Shown: positions 34,672 through 48,713 of the stretch, piece by piece | Numbering within the stretch: position 1 is the stretch's first letter | How the letters are laid out: every line of letters begins with the position of its first letter | Source of the DNA: Pohlia nutans | Taxonomy: Eukaryota; Streptophyta; Bryopsida; Bryales; Mniaceae | Assembly (NCBI GenBank): GCA_022496805.1 | Contig: CM040087.1 | Coordinates: forward strand, 9,994,001-10,058,000 | Length of the DNA stretch: 64,000 nt | Direction: 5' to 3' | Translations under genes and position numbers: made by a program | Notes under the pieces: model-generated | Told to the model about the DNA's origin: nothing | The model's input: only the letters and a program-made list of their open reading frames with translations | Database searches by the model: none

Positions 34672-34736
34672 TAAGGTTGGTGTGTTGAGTTTCGCGCAGG
34701 TCCCATTGTCGACCCCTACATTTTGGGGCTAGGTCC

Positions 34737-35056
34737 TTACCCCTAAACGTTCCAGCGTTCAGAACTAGATCACTTGAAGCCTTGTAACATTCTCATAAAA
34801 CCTCGGATGATTTTCATCCAAGTCGCCTTTGAAAGGCTATTAAATTCTTTACCAATTACAATAAATCTCTTGTGATGGAGAATTGTTGATGATATTGGAG
34901 AGGCCTTCAACTGCAAGTATGTCAAATTTGTTGGGTAGATTTTATGTTTACAATGGTCTTCTCATGTACACCTCATGTACATTTGAGCCATGCTAATATC
35001 TACTTTTCAGGCTAGAATCTACTTCTATGCATAGGATTGGTACGTTTAGGGGTTAA
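34737..35056 (+). mobile_element. TTAA element, group 5 (left flank TTAC)
   Basis: Left end TTAC-CCCTAAACGTTCCAGCG, right end ACGTTTAGGGG-TTAA (35053-35056). Closely related to 45560-45855 (shared words CCTTGTAAC and GATTTTCATCCAAGTC). Confidence 0.7.
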
Positions 35057-35404
35057 AATCGCCCAGCCAAGTTTGAAAGAGCACCCAAGAAACACTCTAA
35101 AAATTGCTCTTTTATTTGTTCAATTCGCAACCATAAGTTTACAATTTTCAAGATTCAACCTGTAAATAAAGCACGAACCCTATGCACGAGTAATGGCCAA
35201 TCTACGCTTTTAGACCTAAAAATTCACAGAAAGTTGTAGACATATTCAAAATATGTGTTTCTTTTTTGAATGCCTTTGCATGAGCTTTGCGGAGCATTCA
35301 AAAATAATAATAATAAAATATTTCATAGACCTAACCATGCAAACCTAAAACTTGGACGGAAACATAAACATCTACCTTAAGTGAGTGGACCATACACCAA
35401 CATT

Positions 35405-35800
35405 TTAACCCTTAAAGGACTGGGGGTGTTGAACTGAGCTTTTGATTTCTTGATTAGCTCTTGTAGCAAGCTCAATTCCTCATTGGTGTGGGGTGATTTT
35501 GGCGATCGGCACCATTGAAATTAAAAGACTTATGTAGCTTTTGTATGAAAAAAGAATCAACAAAATTGCACGATATTTAAGGAAATGCGTCCGTTGTGAA
35601 AACTGGTGGAACTCGTTTGCAGTATTTTGTACACATGCTAAAATCAGATTGCTCAAAAGTGCTCCAAAAATTCTAAATTTTTTATTGTGCACATAGATCA
35701 TCATTTTAAACATGTGGTTAAATTTTCAAAAAAATTGAAGGTATGAGGAGAAAGATATGAGGGTTTGGGGTGCGCACCCAATCCCTCTTCTTCTCCTCTC
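35405..35800 (-). mobile_element. Truncated group 7 TTAA element
   Basis: Starts TTAA-CCCTTAAAGGACTGGGGG and is the reverse of the right part of 61687-62269 (shared words GATCGGCACCATTG and AATTGCACGATATTT-like). Its far end is lost where the next inverted repeat begins. Confidence 0.6.
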
Positions 35801-35869
35801 CTTCACTCCCTCTTGCTTTCCGTCACTCTCTTCTTCTCTCCCGGCTCTCTGGAAAATCCACAATTTTTT

Positions 35870-37850
35870 TAAGTCATCTTTTTAAAAATCCTTCTATGCT
35901 GAAATTAGGAATACTATTGATAATATCCGACCATATGAATGTAAACATAGCTTATTGAAACAAGTGTCGGCTAAATCTTGGTAAGATCGGACCGTTGGAT
36001 TGGAAGATTATAGTTTGTCTTTGAATCATATAATGCACACTCAAAAATGAGATTTTGGAGGGTGTGTGACTCGGTGTGTGACTTCAAAGTTAAATAGAAT
36101 TTGGGTTAAATTCTTAAAGTGAAGATGTTAGCAATGACCCATGCTAACGCATCTCCATTGCAATCTTTCATGTCAAAAACGGACTCAACATAATTATTGT
36201 GAATTTTATAAGAGAGAGTGGCTTACATTAAAACAAGAAAGGAATTGGTACATTGATTGAGATCGGAATATATACACTAATGGAACATGAATGAAAGAAT
36301 TCAATCCAAAAATAGTATGATAAAAAAATTCCAAACACAAGAAATATCACATAGTACATGTGTTTGTATTTGTAAATACTTGTTGTATTTTGAGGTATTT
36401 GCACTATTTTGGTGTTTTGTACATAAATATTTGGAGATATATAGATAGAAACTCTAGTCCTCTTTCGAGGCCGGCGTGAATAAAGTGTCCGTTGGACAAA
36501 GGGCCATTGGACAAGAACTACCGTACTCTCTCTTGCGAGGAATGGACACTTTAACAACAAGTAACACAATAAAAAGTAACCATGGACTTTGCCATGGTTG
36601 GGAATTTGATTTGAGCATAAGGTATGCTTTTGTATTTGGTAATATTGCCAAGTCACGAGTTCTTTGGTTGATTCGTGAAGGACAATGTATCACATTTGCG
36701 TGATCCGGGTTTGATTCATATTGGGTTCGTTTGAGCAGTGGTGTGATAAATATGACTTGGTGATGTTAGTGAGTTATCGTGGCAAGAAATTCGGACCAAC
36801 CAACCGGCCCTATCTTACCCCTCAGTTAAGTGCTTGCACTGAGCTAGCCATCAAAAAAGGAGTAAATAGTGGTCTTCACCACTACTCTTTTGTATATTCC
36901 TATTTTGTTGATATTGTAGGTATTTGGATATTTAAGAAAGTTAGTTTCCAAATTTTCTTTTTGCATCATCCACAAAATCAAAATTTACATGTCTGAACTT
37001 CAAACACTGAATTGAAATACGGTAGTTCACAGATTTCTAGTGACCACTTACCGGGTACCTGAGCACAAAAGGGTTAACCCTTTAGTGCCCAGGTAACCAC
37101 TAAGTGGTTACTAGATCACTGGAAAATGAAATGCTAGAAAATCTGTGAACCATCTCAATCCAATGTTTGAAGTTCAGATGTGTAACTTTCGATCTTGCAG
37201 ATGATGCAAAAAGAAAATTTGAAATCTGACTTTCTTAGCTATCCAAATACCTATGTACAAAACACCAAAATACTGCAAATACCTCAAAATACAGCAAATA
37301 CTTACAAATACAACACACGTACTATGTGGTATTTCTTGTGTTTGCAAGTTTGTTATCTTGTATTTTTTTTGGATTGTGTTCTCTTATTCATGTTCCATTA
37401 GTGTATGTAGTCTGATCTTGATCAATGTACCAACTCCTTTCTTATTTGAATGTATAAATTTTGTTCTAAACCGTACATGGATAAGTCACTCTCACTTATA
37501 AAATTCACAATAATTATGTATGAGTCTATTCTTGACATGAAAGATTGCAATGAAGAGGTGTTGACACAAGTCATTGCTGAACATCTTTACTTTTAATTTT
37601 GAAAATTTAACCCAATTTCTATTTAACCTTGAAGTCACACACCCCCTAAAGTCTCATTTTTGAGTGTGCATATACGGTTCAAAGATATACTATAATCTTC
37701 CAATCCAACGGTCCGATCTTACCAAGATTTAACCGAGACTTGTTTCATTAAGCTATGCTTACATTCATACGGTTGAATACTAATAATAATATTTCTAATT
37801 TCAACAGAGGGAGTTTTAAAGAAACATCACCCAAAAAAAGGTGGTTTCTC
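35870..37850. repeat. Large inverted repeat of two TTAA elements, group 8
   Basis: The left arm (about 35870-37073) and right arm (37078 to about 37850) are reverse complements of each other over roughly 750 bp, meeting at a single TTAA (37074-37077). Matching landmarks include ACAAAACACCAAAATA in the right arm and its complement at about 36405-36422. The left arm is longer because a retroposon is inserted (36436-36920). The right element ends at TTAA 37875-37878 (TIR CCCTTTAGTGCCCAGG). Transcribed through, it would form a long hairpin. Confidence 0.75.
36436..36920 (-). mobile_element. Longest retroposon copy, tRNA-like head
   Basis: Inserted in the inverted repeat above, flanked by TATTTGGA at 36428-36435 and 36921-36928. 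On the minus strand the 3' end has the family core (GGACACTTTATTCACGCCGG) and a short TCTA tail. Near the 5' end is GATGGCTAGCTCAGTGC, close to a tRNA A box, followed about 45 nt later by GGTCCGAATTTC, a degenerate B box. This suggests a tRNA-derived SINE about 480 bp long, of which the other copies are truncated 3' ends. Confidence 0.6.
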
Positions 37851-38004
37851 CAGAACCACCCTGGGCGGTAAAGGGTTAAGGGTTATGCTCACATGTGAGC
37901 AAAAGCATATCTAAATGATTCAACCAGCGATTCAACACCTGAGCAAGAACATGTGAGTCAGAAACAAACCTTGATTCAGCTCTTGTATCATGAGCTCTTA
38001 TAAA

Positions 38005-38514
38005 TTAACCCCTATATAGCAAATCGGGGGTTTGGTGTGTCATAAAATGTTATTTCTACAACTTGATGAAATTTGGTTCAAAAGAGAAAATGAGAAGCAT
38101 GATGTTTTGTAATAATATGTACCGTCAAAGCTTCAAAAAATATTTTAGATACTCATTCAATGAATTTAAAAGCATTTACCCTTTAAAATTCATCAAAATT
38201 ACAAATTTGGTGTGATTGGTTAAAACTAAATATTATATTCTAAAATTTAAAATATATATATTCAAAAGAGAGAACATCATTAGTTTCCCCAAATAGTAAA
38301 TTTTATAACACTAGGAAAATATTGAGGTCTGTCTTTGAAAAATTCTCCTTGGTGGAGTTTAAACCCAATCTGATTGACATGATTTAAATCGGGTTGAAAA
38401 GTAAACTTGATTTCCTATTTAATTTTTTTTTAAATAGTTTTTTTTTTCATCATGGGCAACTTGTAAATATAGGGCAACAACCATAAAATGGTTGTTGAGT
38501 CACTTAGGGGTTAA
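38005..38514 (+). mobile_element. TTAA element, group 1
   Basis: TTAA at 38005-38008 and 38511-38514, left end CCCCTATATAGC, right end GTCACTTAGGGG. Homologous to 7177-7725 throughout. Confidence 0.75.
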
Positions 38515-38572
38515 CATCCTCATATTTTGTTGTGGTATTATTCACAGCAATTAGTAATGCACTTCAGTTTAA

Positions 38573-40008
38573 CCTCTAAATGTCCAACCGTCCAAAAAGT
38601 GAATGATGTATAGAATCTAATACAATTTCTTCATCCGTCATTGACTTTTTGCAGCATAGATATTTTACTATATATATTTTATGGAAAGTTAGCTTCATGC
38701 ATGTGTGGTCCAATTAGAAAGCGTATGATTTGTGGAATTTTTATGCCTCATTTCATGTCGTAGCGATTCAACCAAGATTTCAATGTAAAAGCGCTCTTAA
38801 AAAAGTCTACTCGTAAAATTAAATAATCAAAAAATCTCTACAAATCACTACACTTAGAGTATTACATTTCGACCAATCAAAACAAACTTCATGTACAAAT
38901 TGTCAATATCTTATTGGTAATCGAATTACAAATGAATTTTCAATTTAAAGTTTTACAAAAATATTGGTGATAGCAATCGGAGATCTAATTGTATCAATAG
39001 AATCATACAACTTTATAATGTACAACTTTCATAAAGTAATGTATAATTCATAATGTTCAACTTTTATTCATGCATCAAGTGCAAAATATCCCTACGAAGT
39101 AATTCCGTTGACGAGGAACTCGGAGAGGGTTTTACCCCAGAAAAATATGAAGGAAAATCGTCATCGTGACCGTCGTTGTCATCATGCCCTTTGGTATTAT
39201 TGGTCCTATTTGGTTTTGAAAAGAAAGAAGAGGTTGAAGTTGGAGTTGGAAACTTGAAAGGTTGTTTAAAAGGTTATATAGATGGCTATTCAAAAGGTTA
39301 TTGCAAAAGTTATTTCAAACAATATTTAAAAATCAATTGACATATTTTAAAAACAAAAGCAAAGATCGACTTCATTCATTTTTGTGTAAATTTTATTTTA
39401 CTTCATTTTTATATGAACACCTTTCATTTCTTACTTGTTAGTTTTGATTTTTTTGGAATTTTTTTCACAAAGTGGTCTTCAAGTAATTTTCAAATTTACA
39501 CATTGCAAACCATTATTCAAAAAACGAGTAACTTTGTTTTTAACTTTACTTTAATTCCGTCGACGAGGTACTCGGAGAGCGTTTTTACCCAAGAAAATTA
39601 CAAAGGGAATTGGAAGGCGTAGGCGTGGTCGTCGTCGTCAACCTAGCCTCGCTTGCGACTTCCTAAATATACATCTAAATATACATTTATTTATTTACTT
39701 CCTAAAGGTGAGAAATTCAAGAGTGTAACTCAATCACCTTCACACTTCTCTGGCGAGTGCCGCAATAGACACTTCATTGTGAAATATTTTAATTTATATT
39801 CAAATTAAAAAATATGGAGTTTGTACCAACGGGCATGATAGATTATGATTTTCGTCGACGGTTGTGCGTAGCATCGCGTAGCCCTAGTGTATAATTCATA
39901 ATGTTCAACTTTTATTCATGCATCAAGTTCAAAATATCCCTATGGGTTGGATTTCATAATGCATCTTATAAACTGCCAAGTTTGGAGAGAGTTTGGTGAG
40001 GACGTTTA
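38573..40008 (+). mobile_element. Group 2 TTAA element split by a 0.8-kb insertion
   Basis: Left end TTTAACCTCTAAATGTCC; the interior matches 8322-8896 up to about 39095 and resumes at 39889, ending near GAGGACGTTTATG. A 55-bp stretch (GTATAATTCATAATG ... AAAATATCCCTA) is present on both sides of the insert (39041-39095 and 39889-39942). Confidence 0.65.
39096..39888. other. Insertion of unknown type with internal direct repeats
   Basis: Two related segments begin AATTCCGT(T/C)GACGAGG at 39101 and 39553, continuing ACTCGGAGAG(G/C)GTTTT and ending in GTCGTCGT-like runs. They are about 80 bp each and 452 bp apart. No terminal repeats or coding frame identified. A gene fragment captured by recombination is one possibility. 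Confidence 0.4.
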
Positions 40009-40163
40009 TGCTAATTTTCCAATTAGCATTGTGCTTAAAAAAAGGGCAATGACGCAGAAAGATGCACCATGATGCTGATGTATTGGAATCATACATACAC
40101 CAATCCAGTCAACCACAAATTTATTAGCACATGGGAAACAACATTGCATTTTTTGGCAGTAAT

Positions 40164-40525
40164 TAGAGTTATCCTTAAAGTCACCTAGTGTTTGAATAAG
40201 ATGTCGTGAATTTTGCTATAATGTATTGTTATTTGTGCACCCCAAATAGTTAAAAGGTAGGGAAAAGCTTGGTGGTCTATCATTATTAGGTGTGTAAGAG
40301 CTTGGTGGTTTTCAAACTCATGGAAAACTAGTTTAGCCGTCAAGAAAGACGGCTAAACTAGTTTCCCTTGAGTTTAGAGACCACCAAGCTCTTACACACC
40401 TAACAATGATAGACCACCAAGCTTTTCCCTACCTTTTAACTATTTGGGGTGCACAAATAACAATACATTATAGCAAAATTCACGGCATCTTATTCAAACA
40501 CACGGTGACTTTAAGGATAACTCTA
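40164..40525. repeat. Near-perfect 362-bp palindrome
   Basis: Arms of about 172 bp pair around a centre at GCCGTCAAGAAAGACGGC (40336-40353). The outer ends are TA-GAGTTATCC and GGATAACTC-TA, suggesting a TA-flanked foldback DNA element. Only a few mismatches are visible. One arm of a related element is at about 61423-61609. A transcript would fold into a long, almost perfect hairpin. Confidence 0.88.
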
Positions 40526-40550
40526 TTGAGTCCCAGCTCTTCATAAGGTA

Positions 40551-40758
40551 GGAGCACCCAATTCCGATAGTGTTTCTAATGTTGATAATTTCTAGACAAA
40601 ATAGTCTTTTTAGAATGCAAATCTGAACATCATAGAGCCCTTATTGTTTGTTGACCAAACTAATAAGCTATCTATGGTCTACCTAGATTTACATTCTCGA
40701 ATGACTACCATGTCAAGAGATTATCGGCATTGGGTACAGAGTTGGAATTAGGTGCTCC
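40551..40758. mobile_element. Small inverted-repeat element
   Basis: GGAGCACCCAATTCC at the left and the complement of GGAGCACCTAATTCC at the right (14 of 15 matching) bound 208 bp. Confidence 0.5.
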
Positions 40759-41385
40759 TCCCTTGCTTGATACACTGTTTGCCAGAAAAAAATTGCAATC
40801 ATGCCGAACACTAAGCTATACATCTGAATCAGTGTGGCATTAAAATTAATGTGCCGAATGTTTATCATCGGCAACATTACATTCCAATTGTCTAAAATTG
40901 TCAAATGATACTGAAACTCCTTGTCTATGGTTTCTCTGCCACTTGTCACAACCTCTCCCACAGGATTAAATAAGTGATTGTCGTGGGTTGATAACAAATA
41001 GTTAGGCCCACATGAAGTCAAAAAAGTGCTCTGTCGAGAAAGAAACATCCCATAAAGAAAAAAGTCCCGAAAATGTAGAAGCCCACCTCATATTATTTCT
41101 GCAATGGTAACTAACCATGTTTGAAATTAGAAAAACAGCCGCAAGAATGAACATCAGGGCAAAATTGCCACCCTTGTACATCCTCTCCCTACAACACATC
41201 ATGGAAATACTTGAGGAAAAGAAGCCCAGATGTGGCAACAGATGCGAGTTGTAATCAAATACGGCATTGCTTCTGATCATCCCCTTCCTGAGCGCTGCTT
41301 TGAATGATTCGGGACTAAGGTTTAGCCAAACTATAGATTGGGCTAGGTGGGTGTGTAACAAGCGAAGAATGAGGCAGATACTTGC
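40759..41385 (-). other. Downstream flank of the ATP synthase gene; unassigned open frames
   Basis: Two minus-strand open frames overlap here (about 41361-41002 and 41048-40713), each with a hydrophobic stretch (NFALMFILAAVFLISNM and YSLVFGMIAIFFWQTVY). No family is recognised. The upstream frame has no ATG at its head and the two are out of phase, so I do not call a gene. It could be a decayed membrane-protein fragment or 3' UTR. Confidence 0.3.
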
Positions 41386-44323
<2,938 letters not shown>

Positions 44324-44739
44324 GGCCGTGGAGAGGAGAGCAGAGCAGAGCGGAGCGGAGCGAGGAGCAGCAACAATGATAAGCGAGCTTTTACTAGGGT
44401 TTCGAGCTCCTCCAGAAACAAAAGACTCAACGACGTCAAAGGCAACGGAGCTTGAAAGGCAGGCTCGTTTGGAATATGCAACGATGCTGGGCTGGCTTCG
44501 TCCCGCATGCGCCACGGAATGCCCCGCAGTTCCCGACGAATGAATGTCGTCGACGAATGGATGATTCCTGATGGCAGGGAATCTTTGTTTTCGTAGATGC
44601 GGCTTTTCAGAGTCGTAGATGGTGACGGCCAATGCCGTCGCGAATCTTCCTACGAAGATTCTCCTCGGGCTTGAGGGCACGGTCAAATTCCTTCAATCAA
44701 ATTGTGAGAAAGGTGGTCATTTCCAAAGTGTCCTCATAA
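44324..44739. promoter_or_regulatory. Upstream region of the ATP synthase gene
   Basis: A moderately GC-rich segment that must contain the 5' leader and promoter of the minus-strand gene. I see no clear TATA element. Confidence 0.45.
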
Positions 44740-45531
44740 AGGCCCGTTCGCACCTCGCCTTTGCAAAGAACGTGAATTAAAACTTAACACCTCCATAATT
44801 TTGGGAGGAATACCTTCTTTTTAGGAAAGGTGTCATCAATGAAGTTCGGAAAGGTGTCATCAATAATAACCGGATTACATAATGACCCCTCAAGAGCCAT
44901 ATTAGTTAAGACCATTCTTAAGTGTTCAAAACTTAAGAATATTTTCAATTTTGGTGCTCCCTTAACAATTGCCTACTATCGCTCAAGTATTTTTTGTCCT
45001 CCTAAATGTTAGCTAATACCCATTCTTTAAAGTGTGCCATGTGGACATCCATGTAGGATTGGTAATTACTAAAGAATGTAGGTGGGAACACACATTTTAT
45101 CAACCCTTAAACGTCAAGAGGGCCTGAATGGGGCAGCCCGGAAGGAATCTAAATTTTTTTGGGAAAAAAATTTAAAAAATTGGCAAAAACGGCTCTGCAG
45201 CGAGCTCTACAGTGCACTGCTGGTGAGCATTGTAGCACTGTGGCACTGCTGAACTTCAGCTGCCCCAACCTCAAAACTTGTTCAATTTGATAACTTTGAT
45301 TGCTTACCAACAATTCCACAATCTCTCAAATGAGGCGAAAATTTGGAATCTAGATCGCTTTTTCAGTAGCTTTCCAACGCAACAAGTCTCGCTTGATTTG
45401 GTTGAGAAATGAAACTTTTTTCTCCAATTATTCCTTTATACCAAGCCCGTGGGGCTTGCTTTGACGTTTAAGGGTTAAGGTGGTAAGACCGCCTTCTAAG
45501 ACCACCTCTAAGGCCAAGTGCGAACATACCC
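44740..45531. mobile_element. MITE with GTTCGCAC ends, TAA duplication, carrying a nested element
   Basis: Left end AGGCCCGTTCGCACC, right end GGCCAAGTGCGAACATACCC, flanked by TAA at 44737-44739 and 45532-45534. The left part contains ATTGATGACACC-type sequence (inverted) twice and is the reverse of the repeat at 14200-14303. A TTAA element occupies 45100-45478. Confidence 0.6.
45100..45478 (-). mobile_element. TTAA element, group 4, nested
   Basis: Left TCAA-CCCTTAAACGTCAAG, right CTTTGACGTTTAAGGG-TTAA (45475-45478). Inverse of 16186-16536. Confidence 0.72.
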
Positions 45532-45559
45532 TAAGGTATATTGTTCTTAAACTACTGTC

Positions 45560-45855
45560 TTAACCCCTAAGCGTCCCAGCGTCCCAGCGTCTTGAAACCT
45601 TGTAACTTTACCATACAATTTTGGATGATTTTCATCCAAGTCACATTTGAAAGCCTATTAAATTCTCTACCAATTATAATAAATCTTTTGTGATGAGGAG
45701 CTATTGATAATATTGGAGAGACTTTCAACTACAAGTATGTCAAATTTGTTGGATAGATTTTATGCTTGCAATGGTCTTTTCATGATCATTTGAGCCATGC
45801 CAATATCTACTTTTAATATACTTTTGTTCAAAGGGTTGGTACATATAGGGGTTAA
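45560..45855 (+). mobile_element. TTAA element, group 5
   Basis: TTAA at 45560-45563 and 45852-45855, left end CCCCTAAGCGTCCCAGCG with the GTCCCAGC word duplicated, right end TATAGGGG. Homologous to 34737-35056. Confidence 0.74.
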
Positions 45856-45941
45856 GAAATCTAGCATGTTTCGAGCACTGCTATTTTTGAAATTAGTTTT
45901 TTTCTGTGTGGAAAAACAAGATTCCTAAGGAATGCACATAT

Positions 45942-47468
45942 TTAACCCTTTAACGTCACGATTCAACATTGTTTTCAAAAATTCATTATTAAATGTTTGA
46001 TGAAAAAAATGGAAATGGTGTACAAAGCAAAATTGGAAATATCAATGTGAAGGTCACATTTGTACAGTTAGATTCATCATATATTTTTTATTAATATTTT
46101 AAAATTAATTTTGCAAGGTTTTCTCTTGAAATTCAATTTTAAATCCTAAATAAACACACAACAAATTTAAGAAATTGTAATGAAATTAGAATAACATGCA
46201 CTACGAGATGGTATGGTTTCCATTATTTGATTGTTCTTAATTTTGGAAAATCATGTTTAACGTCTCACTTTTTGAACTAAGAGTGAAACTTGACATTAAC
46301 CATTTGTACTATTTTTCAAAAAATCACAATATCTTATTTTGAAAATCCATATCATACAAATGATAGTCAACTCGCACAAGAACCAAGACAAATTTGGATG
46401 GATGAAAATTTGTACAAGATGTAGTTAAAAGAAAGGTCGCAATCTATTTGTTGTACAGTGGGGTCCAACATGGAATGGCGTTTTTGGTTTCGCAGTGAGA
46501 AAAATTTCAGTACTGCCAACTTTGAAAGCCTCCCGAGAGCTCAAATATTGGTATTTTACCACGAAAATTTTACTAGAGACTTATCTTTAAGTTAATTATA
46601 TGTATGCCAAATTTCAAGGCCAAAAGATTCACCCAAAAAAAGTTATTCAGAATCTACCAACATTGGTAGCTGTGGAAATGTTTTCACTGCTGCCAACTTT
46701 GACAGCCTCCCAAAGATTGAATTAATTTTTTTTTTGCCATAAAATTCTAGGAAAAAAAACTTCTTTATGTTAATAACATATGATAAAAATTTCAAGGCCA
46801 AAAGATTAATACAAAAAACGATATTAACAATCTACCAACATGTGTAGTTGTGGGAAACAATGGGGGAAACTACACACATTGGTAGATTGTAAATAATTTT
46901 CTTTGTATAGATTTTTTGACCTTGAAATTTGGCATGAATGATTTTGTCATAAAGAGCATGTTGTACCAAAAATTTCATGGTAAATAGACAATTTCTCAAC
47001 CGTAGGGAGGGTGTCAAAGTTGGTAGCAAAGTTTCCCCCATTGTTTCCCACAACTACACATGTTGGTAGATTGTCAATATCTTTTTTGTATTAATCTTCT
47101 GGCCTTGAAATTTTTATCATATGTTATTAACATAAAGAAGTTCTTTTTCCAAGAATTTCATGGCAAAAAAAAATTAATTCAATCTTTGGGAGGTTGTCAA
47201 AGTTGGCAGCAGTGAATAACTACCAATGTTGGTAGATTTTGAATAACGTTTTTTTGGTGAATCTTTTGGCCTTGAAATTTGGCATACATATAATTAACTT
47301 AAAGATAAGTCTCTGGTAAAATTTTCGTGGTAAAATACCAATATTTGAGCTCTCGGGAGGCTTTCAAAGTTGGCAGTACTGAAATTTTTCTCACTGCGAA
47401 ACCAAAAACGCCATTCCATGTTGGACCCCACTGTACACCACGTGAACATAGGCACGTCAAAGGATTAA
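45942..47468. mobile_element. Long TTAA element, group 6, containing a palindrome
   Basis: TTAA at 45942-45945 and 47465-47468, left end CCCTTTAACGTCACG, right end GGCACGTCAAAGGA. The left 500 bp matches 57262-57807. The remainder is a large palindrome. At 1.5 kb it is about three times the length of its relative, so the palindrome is an addition. Confidence 0.7.
46452..47437. repeat. 986-bp palindrome built of repeated units
   Basis: Outer ends TGTACAGTGGGGTCCAAC and GTTGGACCCCACTGTACA pair, and pairing continues inward to GTAGTTGTGGGAAACAATGG (46844) with its complement ending 47057, leaving a loop of about 160 bp. Each arm contains two to three diverged units marked by GCCAACTTTGA, TTTCAAGGCCAAAAGATT and AATCTACCAACATTGG-type words, so it is an inverted repeat made of roughly 200-bp direct repeats. 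Confidence 0.85.
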
Positions 47469-47593
47469 TCCCAAATATTCAAATTCATGCAATTTTTTAA
47501 AGTAAAAAAAACACTTCACGATCGATAATCAATCAATAGGTTCCTCCATATCCACACTATGTTTTACGGGTTACACTCATGACTATACACTAA

Positions 47594-48122
47594 GGGCTTG
47601 TTTACACCATGAACCATGAACTCATTCCACAACCCGTTTAAAGTTGTGATTAGATGTTGAACTCGTCCCGGGAGCATTGCGGGTTACACGAAGGAAAAAA
47701 TGTCAAAGTGGCCATGGAGTTTGGAGTACCAAAAAACAATATTTAAGGCCTACATTATCCATTGACATGGTCCAATGGCTTTTCCATTGCAAGAGACAAA
47801 GGAGGTGGTCGGGTAGAAAAAGCAAGGGCCCATAGCAAAGTATTGCAATCATTTTTTTTTTAATGAGCAATTTCAAAGCCATCGTTTCTTTTCCAAAACT
47901 GCCATTTTTGGGCATATATTAAAAAATCAGCACATCCATTTTTTTGTACATGGTCATTCCTCTTGGTCCACATTTGGTTTACACCTAGTGAAGGGCCGAT
48001 AATCCTTGTAAATTGAATTTTTAATAACTCGAACCATGGAAGTTGTTCCTTGAAGTCGGACCATAGAATTTAATAGCTATCTTCCATAGTCCGACTTCAT
48101 GGTCCATGGTGTAAACCGCCCC
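47594..48122. mobile_element. MITE with GTTTACACCATG ends, TAA duplication
   Basis: A 529-bp element. Left end GGGCTTGTTTACACCATGAA; right end TGGTGTAAACCGCCCC. Flanked by TAA at 47591-47593 and 48123-48125. A 3-bp TWA duplication suggests PIF/Harbinger-type. Non-coding. Confidence 0.72.
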
Positions 48123-48125
48123 TAA

Positions 48126-48713
48126 ACCACCAACAACAAATTCCTCCTAAATATTAGCATTCCATTGGTTGGCTTGTTCTTCGATCAACAATAGTAAATT
48201 GTGGTGGTGCAAAAACTCAACACGCATGCCGCTTTGTCTTCACGGTGTTGTATATAAGGTAGGAGGTTGTAAACCCGCCACTTTAAGGGCTATGAATTTA
48301 TGAGGACACATGGAAAACTAAGCATGCTTTTTCACTGGAAGACAAATCTAAACAAAGACCAACACACTTTGAATTAAAATATATGGATGTTTCTTAAATT
48401 AATTATGAACTTTTGAAATTGAAATGATATGGGTTCTAAAGTGGTGATCTTCACCATGGGTACATCCAAAATTTCAAAATGTTCGTCTTTGGTAGAGTAC
48501 GGATTTAGGATTGTGGCGGGTTTAGAGCCCTCTACCTTAGTCTTGGAGATCCCCATGATGCTAGCAAGTGGCCAAATTTGACTTGGCAACAATGCGTCCT
48601 CGGTTCTAAACTTCTCCAGAAACTGAAGCAAGGCTCCACCATGTGGTCCTTATTCTTTAGGTCTATAATTTGGGTCAGATGGCTTGATTGCATGCAATAT
48701 GCTTTGTGTGTGA
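48126..48713. other. Intergenic sequence, unassigned frames
   Basis: Minus frames of 80-85 codons between 48374 and 48774 have no recognisable domain and cross the left end of the following element. Confidence 0.35.

Noticed and set aside
36228..37501. Frames of 60-142 codons in the inverted repeat
   Set aside because: Mirror-image frames in both arms reflect the inverted repeat, not conserved protein; no domain.
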